Assembly (NCBI RefSeq): GCF_028009165.1
Contig: NC_079242.1
Coordinates: forward strand, 1,550,001-1,614,000
Direction of reading: 5' to 3'
Length of the DNA: 64,000 nucleotides
From: Akanthomyces muscarius
Lineage: Eukaryota; Ascomycota; Sordariomycetes; Hypocreales; Cordycipitaceae
Part shown: one piece after another, positions 35,948-45,462 of the stretch
Layout: every line of letters starts with the position of its first letter
Numbering within the stretch: position 1 is the stretch's first letter
Notes under the pieces: model-generated
The model's input: only the letters and a program-made list of their open reading frames with translations
The model's database searches: none
Told to the model about the DNA's origin: nothing
Program-made: the position numbers and the translations under genes

Positions 35948-36857
35948 ATGCCCAAGTCGAAGCGCTCCAGAACCTTCAACCTCACCCAGGTCAACAAAAA
36001 GGGCCGCGAGCAAAAGGACAAGCTCTTTCAGAACATTCGCGATGCCGTCCCCGAGTACCAGCACTGCTTCGTGTTTAGCGTCGACAACATGCGCAACAAC
36101 TACCTCAAGGACGTCCGCCGCGAGCTGTCCGATAGCAGGTAAGCTCTCCGCCCTCCCATCCAGCCTTTCGTCACCCCTCGCCGCGCGCAATTACAAGGAC
36201 ACACGAGGAACAAAGCTTCGCTTTTGTACTGACCCCTCCTGCTTCTTCCACAGACTCTTCTTTGGCAAGACCAAGCTCATGGCCAAGGCCCTGGGCCAGA
36301 CCCCCGAAGAGGCCGCCGCGCCGGGCATCGAGGCTGTGTCGCGCCTGCTGACGGGCAACGTCGGCCTCGTCTTCACCAACCGCGCGGCCGAGTCCATCCT
36401 GACCTACTTTGACGGCCTCGCGCTCGTCGACTTTGCGCGCGCCGGCGTTACCGCCCCCCGCGCCTTCTCCATCCCCACGGGCGTCGTCTACGCCACCGCC
36501 GGCGAGGTGCCCGCCGAGCACGACATCCCCCTCGAGCACACCCTGGAGCCGGAGCTGCGCCGGCTCAACGTCCCCACGCGCATGGTCAAGGGCAAGGTCG
36601 TCCTCGGCGACGAGGAAGGCACCGGCGAGGCCTACGTCGTCTGCAAGGAGGGCGACGTCCTCGACTCCCGCCAGACGAGGCTACTCAAGATGTTTGACGT
36701 GTGCCTGAGCGAGTTCAAGGTCAAGGTTCTAGCGTATGTATCTCTCCCCCTTTGCATTCCGTGAACGCTGGCTAACGTTTTTTTTTGTAATAGTTACTGG
36801 AGCGCGGCCACGGGCGAAGTCACCCAGGTTGAAACCTCTGCCATGGACCAGGATTAA
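35948..36857 (+). CDS. mrt4: Ribosome assembly factor Mrt4 (uL10/P0-like)
   Basis: Exons 35948-36138, 36254-36733 and 36794-36857 give 244 aa. Mrt4 is the nucleolar paralogue of ribosomal stalk protein P0/uL10; it occupies the stalk base on pre-60S particles and is later replaced by P0. Diagnostic segments: [84 protein letters not shown] and [16 protein letters not shown], followed by [29 protein letters not shown]. The P0 acidic C-terminal tail is absent, as expected for Mrt4. Introns: GTAAGC donor with CACAG acceptor and GTATGT donor with AATAG acceptor, both in phase 2. Exon 2 is strongly GC-biased at third positions, as in highly expressed genes. It converges with the U1-70K gene. Confidence 0.95.
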
Positions 36858-37577
36858 ACATACATGGCAGGAGGAAAACGGGCATTATGAAAACCAAAAA
36901 TTCTTGCGAGATACTAAACACCGCATCATCGCTGGCATGATATTCATGTGGGAATAAAATTCGTTTGTATTGGCGTTGGCTTGGGATCTTTTGTTTTACG
37001 TTACGGACATGAAGTTGATATATATGCAAAGGACGAAAATGTCTTTTCATTTCCCAGTTCAAAAGACAAAATGTTGAATATACCACTTCAAATTTACAAC
37101 CATTGCCTCGTCAAGCGGCACTCGTGACAAGTTCTCAATCGTTTTAGTATTATACATTGGCCATTTCGGCCAGCCCCAAGCAAATGCTAGCTACTATACT
37201 TTACATCTCTCGAATAACTCCACGTCGGAGAAGCATGCTGATGAGATATTAGGTACATCCGAGGCCAGAGTGTGCTTACCTCTCTGCCTTACCTTGAAAA
37301 CAACCAAGAGACCAACCGTTTCTGCGTTGACTTGTTTTCAATTTTATTTCTTCTTTTCATCGTACTTTTTTATACTTCCGCTTGTTGACGCCGTAGTTTT
37401 AAATGCAATGATAGAAAGGACAGATAATAGAATAGGACAAAAAGGAACGTTTACCTTCCCGTATTACCATGGGATCGCAACAGACAGGTATCAAGCCGGC
37501 GCCTCCAGTACCAAACAAGAACAAGCGCGGTGTAAGTAGCGCCGGATCGTGGCAGTTTGCAAGGGATCTGAGGCAGT
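36858..37577. other. Convergent intergenic region, Mrt4 and U1-70K
   Basis: AT-rich 3' flank of two convergent genes, with no supported coding sequence. Frames such as 37270-37539 are short and featureless. Confidence 0.6.
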
Positions 37578-39160
37578 TTAGTATCTGCGGATTTTCCTGG
37601 GATCCTCGTAACCTCCGCCTTCATATCCTCGCTTTCTGTTGTCATCATCGCGGGGGCGGTCAAAGTCTCTGTCCCGGTCACGATACCCACCACCTTCGCG
37701 CCGACCACCAATTGGTTCATTGTTGCTTCCGGTGCGGCGGCCACCGTCGCGATCGCCGAATCTACCGCCGTCACGAGGGGGTCTGTCGCCGCGGTCATGA
37801 TCGCGGTCGCGGTTACGATCGCGATGATCGCGATCCCGGTCTCCGCGCCTGTCGTCGAAGCGGCCACCTCGGTCACCACCACGATCACCACCACGGTCGC
37901 CACGGTCGAAGCCACGATCGCCACGGTCGCCGTTGCGTCTGTCAAAGCCACCAGGGCCGGAGGGCGCGTCTCTGGGAGGAAATCCATTTCGATCGCCACG
38001 GTCGCCACGAGGCGGACCACCAAAGTCCCGATCACCGCCTCGGAAGCCTCCCCCGCGACCACCAAAGCCGCCACGGAAGCCACCACGGCCGCGACCGCCA
38101 TCGAACCCTCCTCTACCCCCGCGGAAACCACCGCCGAAGCCGCCAGGGCCACCGGGCCGAGCGGGAAGGGCCTTCGTGTATCCTCGACCCCCAAGGCCAC
38201 CGCCGAGTCGTCTTGGCTTCCAGCCCTTGACTGTTCGACCACGCTCAACATCTACCTTGATTCGTCGATCTTTGATACGAATACCATCGCAGGCATCCAG
38301 AGCCGCTATTCGGGGTCGCGCAACAGAGCGCAGTTGTTAGCAATGCTTACCAGCGATACGTGAAACTTTGTCAGGTGTGCTCGATAGAGGAGAGGGAATA
38401 CGATGGCCGCAGAGACAGGCAAGCTTGAGGGCCGTGAAAGTCTCTTTGCGCACACCAAATAGAGAGGGCAAGCTTGAGGGCCACAGCTCTGAGAAACGCC
38501 GATGGAATGGTCCTAAAGGGGGTGGAAATAAAGGGGAAATTACCTCTCATGTCCTTTTCGCGCTCAAAGACGACAAATGCATAGCCTCGATGTGGCTTTT
38601 TTTTCTTGTTTCCCTTTTCGGCGGCGTGCGTATCGACGACAATGCGAGTCTATGAAGCATGTCAGTGATCAATCAACACATCAGCAGCAGCAGTCAAGAA
38701 GAACATACACGCTCAATAGGCCCAAAGCGACCAAACTCGCGCTCCAGATCACGCTCGTCAGCATCGTAGCTCAGGCGCGCGACAATCAGAGTCTTGAACG
38801 CATCGCCGCGAATTAGAGGATCGTCATTAGGTTTGTCTGCAGAGAAAAGAGGAAAAAGTCAGCATTTATATTGCAAAGATGAGTTCCACCATCCATACAA
38901 TACTTGGGCGCGTTGGCGGACAAGTCCTCCACGGCGGCCTTCTTCTCGAGCTTCTTGCGATCGCGCGCCTCGAGCCAGCTCTCCGTAGGAACGCTCGTGT
39001 CATTCTCCTTGTACGCCTTCAGGTCGGGCAAAAAGGCAGCCATCCCATCAATGTGCGCCGTCTTTCGCTTCTCGGGGGCATAATCAGGCGCCTCGACCCA
39101 TCGCAGCGGCGGGCGCGGCGCAAACAGCGCCAGCAAATTCGGAGGTAGCTTGTCCGTCAT
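37578..39160 (-). CDS. snp1: U1 snRNP 70 kDa protein (U1-70K)
   Basis: Exons (minus) 39160-38899, 38836-38709, 38649-38544 and 38305-37578 give 407 aa. It binds stem-loop I of U1 snRNA and acts in 5' splice-site recognition in the nucleus. The N-terminus has the U1-70K signature ([23 protein letters not shown], then the [15 protein letters not shown] and [12 protein letters not shown] helix). The RRM runs about 105-185: RNP2 is [14 protein letters not shown]1 is [10 protein letters not shown], ending [32 protein letters not shown], the family-specific extension. The tail is RGG- then RD/RDRD-rich and ends RKIRRY. The last exon is open in more than one minus frame because of its GGN-CGN repeats; this frame was chosen by phase and the RRM continuation. 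Intron 3 is 238 nt, four times its siblings, and may hide a cassette exon (see findings). Divergent with mL43, 477 bp between starts. Confidence 0.93.
38418..38482 (-). repeat. 16-nt direct repeat inside U1-70K intron 3
   Basis: The identical 16-mer GGCAAGCTTGAGGGCC (+ strand) occurs at 38418-38433 and 38467-38482, 49 nt apart, within the long third intron. Sense-strand reading is GGCCCTCAAGCTTGCC. Confidence 0.85.
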
Positions 39161-39637
39161 GGTTTGCGGCGAGCAGGCGAGCACAAAACAAAAGAGTTGC
39201 GCGTCGATGCGACAATGAAGAACAAAAGGCGGGAGAGGCAGGCAACGAGTGAACTTGAGCTTCAGAATCTACCGTCCATGGGATGTCGCTGCTCGGCGAT
39301 GAAGGTGGAAGAGATACGCGTCGTCGCAAACTTGTTCCCCGGCATGGGATGGAAAGGCTGAAAGGGCGTTGTGCTGCCTGGCGAAATGAGCTTGCGCTCT
39401 GGACCAGTCAGTTTTAGGTGGTTTGCTAGCGGGGGCTCGGGGGCTTTCAGTGTGTGACAGCGCTGGCAGCACAATTTTGCCGATGCTGTCCCGTAGTTGG
39501 CGCTAGTCCGGTTTGGGCGCCCCTTTGAAGCTGCCAGGCTCGATTTTTCGTGCGACGGTCCACGCGAGCGATCCTGCGTAGCAGATGCTCTCTTTTTCTA
39601 CGCATATGCCTATTCAGACACACACGGCTCAGCCACC
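39161..39637. promoter_or_regulatory. Shared divergent promoter, U1-70K and mL43
   Basis: A 477-bp region between the start codons of U1-70K (minus) and mL43 (plus). No other gene fits, so both promoters must lie here. No clear TATA box is visible on either strand, consistent with housekeeping genes. Confidence 0.55.
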
Positions 39638-40185
39638 ATGACAATCAAGGGGATCAAGTCGATTGCGAGGGCGCACGTAAGCATTGCAGCATCGCAATTC
39701 TGCACCGGCCAAGCAGCTAACAATGGGATTGCAGAACGGCGTCGGCGCCTTCATCCTCCAATGCAAGAAGCTGGACTTTCACTACTGCGACTGGGCTGGT
39801 AGCTCCAAGGGCATGAAGTATGTAACTCACTCGGCATTCAGCAGAATCAAGATGAGAGGGAAAATGACCGCATTGATCTAACGTGACTCACAGCGGCTTC
39901 ATCAAGTCATTGCTCCCCAAGGTCGCCGCATCCACCCCCCAGATCGAGTTCGCCGTTTCGCCTCGCCCAGGACGACACCCCGTCATCATCGGACACTACA
40001 TCAACGGCCGCACAAAACCCATCTGCGTACGAAACCTGACTCCATACGAGATTTTGCAAAAGGTCGAGCTGCTGCGCGACGCCAGCGGCAACAAGAACCG
40101 TCGCACCACAAAGGCCGTCGTGAGCACCAAGCCTAGTGTCCGAGGTATCTGGTCGCCATACCACGGCAAGGGCATGGTTGTATAA
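39638..40185 (+). CDS. mrpl51: Mitochondrial large-subunit ribosomal protein mL43 (Mrpl51/L51 family)
   Basis: Exons 39638-39676, 39735-39817 and 39894-40185 give 137 aa. The first exon codes 13 residues (MTIKGIKSIARAH) and ends at a GTAAGC donor; exon 2 encodes NGVGAFILQCKKLDFHYCDWAGSSKGM and exon 3 GFIKSLLPKVAASTPQIEFAVSPRPGRHPVIIGHYINGR. The thioredoxin-like L51/S25/CI-B8 domain fills the whole protein (CKKLDFHYCDWAGSSKG and HPVIIGHYINGRTKPICVRN are diagnostic). It is an inner-compartment mitoribosomal protein; no separate cleavable presequence is obvious. Downstream is a near-match to the PUF site, TGTATATT at 40236-40243; mitoribosomal mRNAs are the classic Puf3 targets in yeast, but the last base deviates. 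Converges with triosephosphate isomerase. Confidence 0.94.
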
Positions 40186-40492
40186 GGAAAGATAAAAACG
40201 AGCCAGGGAAACAGGGTCAAAAAGGCTTTACGCCGTGTATATTTACTTGTATTGAGAATATTGTGCGCATGGTAGAGCGGGTTTCGACGTGCGCAGCTGG
40301 AGCATTGGGATATCCCCTGATTATATAAGGGTCGAACGACTGTTCACATCTACACATTTAGCAATGAATTTCTATTTCACTTCTTGAATGAGCAGCAGAT
40401 GACATGAGATCTTATATTTTGTATGGTCGTGGGTCTTGACTATTGTGGTATTTTAGCATTGGACGCGCCTTTCATTGGGATTTTGGTCCAGT
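40186..40492. other. Convergent 3' flank, mL43 and TPI
   Basis: A 307-bp AT-rich gap between two convergent stop codons; no gene. Contains TGTATATT at 40236-40243 on the mL43 sense strand. Confidence 0.6.
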
Positions 40493-41434
40493 TTACAGCT
40501 TGCTAGAGTTGATAATGTCGACAACTAGGAGAGACGTCAGTAATGCGGTTCAACGTCACAACTTGGAGCAAAACTTACAGGCAGGCTTGAGAGAAGCGCC
40601 GCCGACGAGGAAGCCGTCAATGTCGGGCTGCTTGCCGAGCTCGGCGCAGTTCTTCTCGTTGACGCTGCCACCGTACAGAATGCGGGTCTCCTCGGCGACC
40701 TTGTCGCTGACGTTGGTCTTGAGCCACCCGCGGATGGCCTTGTGAACCTCCTGGGCCTGCTCCGTGGTGGCGACCTTGCCGGTGCCAATGGCCCAGATGG
40801 GCTCGTAGGCAATGACGATCTTGGACCAGTCAGTGACCTTGGCCTTGAGGGCCTCGAGCTGCTTGCTGACGACCTCGATGGTCTTGCCGGCCTCGCGCTC
40901 CTCGAGGGACTCGCCGCAGCACCAGATGACGCTGACACCGTTCTCGGTGGCGTACTTGGTCTTGGAGGCGACGAGGTCGTCGGCCTCCTTGAGGATGGTG
41001 CGGCGCTCCGAGTGGCCGAGGATGGCCCAGTCGATCTTGCTGTCGAGGAGCTGCGAGACGGACAACTCGCCGGTGAAGGCGCCGTTGGGCTTGTCGTAGA
41101 CGTTCTGGGCAGCGACGCCAATCTCGGAGCGGAGGGAGTCGCGGACGAGGACCAGGTGGATGGCGCTGGGAGAGACAACGACCTCTATGGACTGTGGTTA
41201 GGCATGGCGGGGGACGAGGGGCGGGCAGGGCGGCAAGAAGCAGCAGGGTCAACATACCAACAGAGGGGTCAAGCTTGGCGTTGTTCAGGTTGTTGACAAT
41301 ATCCTTGATGGACGACACGGAGCCGTTCCTGTATCGCAGCAGACGTTAGCATTGAACCGAGCAAAACTACCCCTCCGTAACCCAATGGTCCCGTACATCT
41401 TGAAGTTGCCGCCGACGAAGAACTTGCGAGCCAT
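40493..41434 (-). CDS. tpi1: Triosephosphate isomerase
   Basis: Exons (minus) 41434-41397, 41328-41258, 41184-40579 and 40524-40493 give 248 aa, the usual TPI length. It interconverts dihydroxyacetone phosphate and glyceraldehyde 3-phosphate in glycolysis. Active-site residues are all present: Asn10 and Lys12 in VGGNFKMNGS, the electrophilic His in [10 protein letters not shown], the catalytic Glu in [14 protein letters not shown], followed by the mobile loop, and the phosphate-binding ILYGGSV and [12 protein letters not shown] motifs. The four exons join in phase: the last exon codes only VDIINSSKL after a split Phe codon. Exon 3 shows the extreme third-position C/G bias of a highly expressed gene. 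Introns sit early (after codon 12 and 36) as common in fungal TPI genes. Confidence 0.97.
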
Positions 41435-42464
41435 TTTTGCGATTGGTCTTGAGGTGATTATTTTGACAGAGTAAGAACAAGTCTTCAGCTAGAAGACAAT
41501 TGGTTGGGCAGTGGTAGAAGGATGATCAGAAGAAAAAAGTGGCAGCGACGATTAGGAGCTCAAGTGCAGCGTAACAAGGTGGGGAGGGCAGCCAAAAGTC
41601 GCGCGTTGAGCTCTGGAGCGGCCGAGCTATTTACTGGTCGCTGGGCTTCTGACCGACTGACTGCCTGCAGTGCACATGCTGCCACAACCTTATTAGCGGC
41701 CGTTCAATCCTGGCACGGCGTGGCTGCCCCAACACATCTCCCGTCAAACTGATAAGGTAAGGTAAGCCTCAGTGGCTTACACTGGCTCGCTGCATAGGCA
41801 CGGATACAGTGGGCAACCAGCACCTACTGGTACCGCCTCTGGTCTTCTTCCCTCCATCTCAATTTACACAGCTCACGCATCATGCACAAATCATAGCACA
41901 CTTGGGTTTCAAACAAAATTCTTCAGAAAATTCACTAATACAAAAAAGATGTGAAATAACAACGATAGCACCGCACTTCATGATATCCTAGCACTATTAC
42001 CGCGCCGCCATGAGTATCTGGCGCAAACTGACTCTTCAGTCGAATCACAAAGGAACGTCCAAAAAAGATCCCGTCATAACATCGTCGCGCGAGTCCATCT
42101 CTTTCTTTCTCTGCAGAGTTGTCTCCAACTGATGAGCAACATTGACTTCTGCAAGCCACTTCCATCACCGCTTCCATCCTCGGAAGCCGTGAGATAAAAG
42201 ACACTGGGCATTCTCAGCAAACCGTGCACATAGGAGACCTCGGATTCCTCCAGAAGTAGGCAGACAAATTGCGCAAAGATCAAGATAGATCCATGCGTCT
42301 TTGCAGCGATATCCAAACTAAAAGACCATGCCATGACCAGGAGAAACTTGGGTTTCTTCTCACTGTAGTCTGGCTTCAGGTCGGCGTCCTGTTGATTGTG
42401 CAATAAGGTATTGGGTAAAGAAGGGTACGTCCACAAGAGCTGGGTGGTCCAGTCGCGACGTTGC
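41435..42464. other. TPI promoter and 3' flank of the C2H2 gene
   Basis: About 1 kb between two minus-strand genes. The part next to 41434 should hold the TPI promoter. No further gene supported; minus-strand frames such as 42074-42835 overlap the C2H2 gene out of frame and look like shadows. Confidence 0.55.
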
Positions 42465-45462
42465 TCAGCCACCAGTGTTGTAGACTCTCTTTGAGTCAGC
42501 ATCCCGTGGCGATTTGGACGCAGACACGAGCTGAGAAGTAATCTTGGCCATCTCGACAGAACGCTGCTGCATTTCGTCGAGTTGGCTGATATTGCGCTGA
42601 TCTCCCGGGGCAACCATGCTTTGGAGAAGACCCTGGACGGCGAGGTAGTGGTCCTGCCACTCGTCCAGAAGCGGTTTCGTGGTGGGCTTGCGAGCGCTGG
42701 GCTGCTGGCTTGGCTTTGGTGGCGCTTTGCGCTCACTGGGAGCAGCCTCTTGCGTCTCGTTCTTGCGCTTGCGGCCCTTGGCAGAGCTTGCAGCGGGGGC
42801 AGGCCCAGGTGCAGCGGGAACCTCACCGACGTCATTGTGGACTCGCTTCATGTGGTCGCGGAGATTCCACTGTCTTGGGAAGCCATGTCCCTCTTGAGCG
42901 CGTTCGCAGCCTGCATAGGTGCACAGAAACGGTTTGTTCCCATGGCCATGAAGACCGTGTGCCTCTCGCTCATGGCGGAGCCGGCAGGCGGTGGAGGAAA
43001 AGCGAGCGTCCTCACAGCTGGCAACCTTGCACTTGTATGGCTTCAAGTGAGAGTCGACGTATTTGCTGAAAGGAAAAGATGTTAGTTTCATATGAATGAT
43101 GGCTGAATCGTTGTGTCTTACTCATAGTTGCACTTAAGCTTCTCTGGCTTGTGGTTGCAACTCTGCTGGCCCTCCCACGGACAGTGGAACAAGCCGTCGT
43201 CCCCGCGCACCGCGTTCTTGTAACGGGAGTCTTCACGCGGCGAGTCCGACTCAACACTGCTGCGCTGATGGTAGTTCGCATTCATGTTCATGTCACCGCC
43301 AAAGGGCACCATGGTGTCTTGCAAATCAGAGACGAGGTGATGGGGCTTGCTTTCGGGGCTGTCAAGACTGTGAGAATTGACGTCTGCAAAATACTCATGA
43401 TGGCAGCTCGCCACATACCTCGTGGGGTCACCCATGAAATTCATTGGCGAGTTCGCCATTGCGGCGACCCGCCACGTATCGTCAATGGTGTTTGGTGACG
43501 ACGTGCGAGAAATGGAGCTGGAGACATCCCAAGAGCTCGTGGGGGAAGTCGCTGGTAGTCCGTCCGGCCCAATGGTAACCTGAGACGGTGCAACATTCAT
43601 CGAGTTGATGTCTTCAACAGTGAGAGTGCAGTCACCGCTCAGGCCAATATCAAGCCCATAGCCAGGCCAGCAGATTGGTGAGCTTACAGTTTCCGACATT
43701 TGGCACCCATTCAGGTTGTTCATGGTGCCCATGACCTGAACTGTGTCATCCCGGAACGCTTGGCCTGCATCCAACATGGGGTTGGTTTGTACCAAATGCG
43801 ATCCGTGCGAAGCAGACGAGCAGCCTGATGTATTTGAGCTCATCCGAGACATGGCCTGGCTCTTGGTGGCGGTTGAAATAGGTCTGGCAGTGTTCCATGT
43901 TGCTTCCACCGGCTGGTGAGCGTGAGCGATCCTGGTTCCTTTGGGAGTGGTTTGTCCGGAAGTAAAGATGGTTTCCTCAATCTCTCCGTGGTTTACGGAT
44001 ACATCGTGGATATCAGTCAAGTATTGTGAGCCGTCTCCTGGCAGACACCAAGCGGCGCTTGAGAGCAGGTCTGGGCAGTGCTCGCCTTGGGAAAACGCAA
44101 AGAGAGCAGCTGTGGAAGAGGTGGAAGAGGTGGGAAAGCTGTATTCGCTGCATTGGGTTAGTTTTTCTGTCCAGTGCCTGAAATGAAATGAAAGGGGGGA
44201 GCATCAAGCCGCACAATCCAACTTTGGGTCTAGTCAGTCGTTAGTTTTTATTTAGGTGGCTAGGAGTTTGAGGGTGAATACAAACCGTGAGACTGAGTAG
44301 TGTCGTACTCGGAGTAGGAAAGCAAGAACGCCAACAAACAAATGAAATGGAGCAATGAGAAAAGAACAGTTTCCAGGGATGTGGCGTCCAGGGGCGATCT
44401 CAAGGGGTGTGGTGCCAGTATCGGGGTCCAGTAAAGTCTCAGAAGGAGCTCGACATGTACATCAATGATGAAGACATCTCAGGCAAAGGCATGAGCGAGG
44501 GTGCGAAATCCAAAGTTGACGGCGGCAGTAACCAAGATGAGCGAACGCTACAAGTGATTGTCGTAAGAACTGAGCAACCCTTGGCTGTGTGTTGTCTGCG
44601 GTCCATGTGGCTCCATAGAGGTACCTTTGAGTGACAACGTCAAATGTCACCAGCTGGTCCATAATGCGGCTGATTTGGCGATGTCAAAGCAGAGTGGCAT
44701 CTCGAGTAAGAGATCATTTACCTTTGCACAGTTGATACAGTATTATTCAGAAGTAGTCAAACTGCGAGTCCATAGCCGTGGTCATGGATTCGGGTATGAC
44801 CCGTTGCTAAAATAGCAAAGCAGCCAGCAGGCTGTTCCAGAAGATAAGACGGTCCGTATGTATGTAAAGAAAATTTGGTCCAAAAATGTAGAGTCCGAAT
44901 CCATGTCCATGTCCTTGTCCAATCCAAATGGCTTCATGAAAGTTCCAGTCCAAGAGAAATGCAAGAAATGCAAAGGAAAAATCCAGATACGGTCCGAGTA
45001 TAGTCCAAAGTTCTGTCAAAATTCATGTGGTCCGTAGAATGATGTCCAGGCTGTCCGCGAAAGCGAATGCAAAGCCTGAAGAAACCCAGGGCTATAATGA
45101 GATCACAATTCACTCGCAAGACTCACCGTTGGCAATTGCCATTGTAGAGAAATATATCATTTTTTTTAGATCCCTTGTCCGGCTCGGACAAGGCCTGATC
45201 CAGAAAGTTTGTTTATCCAGGTAGGAGATCCGGTGTAGTTCAAGAAGGTTCCATGGTATCCTGAGGCGCGGAAATTGAAGGAAATGGTCCAAGTCCGAGG
45301 AGCCAAGTGCGGCGAAGCGCACGAGGAGTGAAGGAAATAAGAAAAAGTGAAAGAGAAAGCAAACGCAAAAGTAAAACGGATCCCGGAGATTTAGAAAAGA
45401 AAACAGTACCTGACGAGCGACTGGGCCTCTTCAAGCTCAGATTTGACGTAACTGCGAGGCAT
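42465..45462 (-). CDS. C2H2 zinc-finger transcription factor
   Basis: Proposed exons (minus) 45462-45410, 44147-43122 and 43065-42465 give 559 aa. Exon 1 codes MPRSYVKSELEEAQSLV plus two bases of Ser; it joins across a 1262-nt intron (GTACTG donor; ACTAAC branch and ATGCAG acceptor) to EYSFPTSSTSSTAALFAFSQG in phase. Without exon 1 no in-frame ATG precedes the conserved region: the frame at 44020 begins with TTG. Residues 20-335 are Ser/Thr-rich and probably the activation region. The DNA-binding region (about 340-440) has a degenerate first finger (CPWEGQQSC ... CNYDKYVDSHLKPYKC), then C-x4-C/H-x4-H fingers CKVASC...RHEREAH and CTYAGC...HMKRVH. A basic segment (GRKRKNE) follows. This is a common pezizomycete finger family; no named orthologue recognised. 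Exons 2 and 3 are secure, exon 1 is inferred. Confidence 0.78.
44852..45056 (-). other. Cluster of GGAC tetramers in intron 1 of the C2H2 gene
   Basis: Within 205 bp the sense (minus) strand carries GGAC twelve times (+ strand GTCC at 44852, 44878, 44893, 44905, 44911, 44917, 44948, 44992, 45003, 45030, 45044, 45053). Less than one is expected by chance. Every copy is followed by A, C or T, never G. Function unknown. Confidence 0.75.

Noticed and set aside
37451..38251. Minus-strand 266-residue frame over the U1-70K tail
   Set aside because: It is the out-of-phase shadow of the GGN/CGN-rich RGG exon; the true frame is fixed by the RRM continuation and exon phase.
43118..44020. C2H2 gene starting at 44020
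   Set aside because: The codon at 44020 is TTG, not ATG; the frame continues upstream to a good acceptor at 44147, so a 5' exon is required.
44782..45119. Overlapping minus-strand frames with repetitive GHGHGFG or KDMDMDSD segments
   Set aside because: Three mutually overlapping frames all derive from the GGAC-rich intron; the repeats reflect the tetramer cluster, not a protein.
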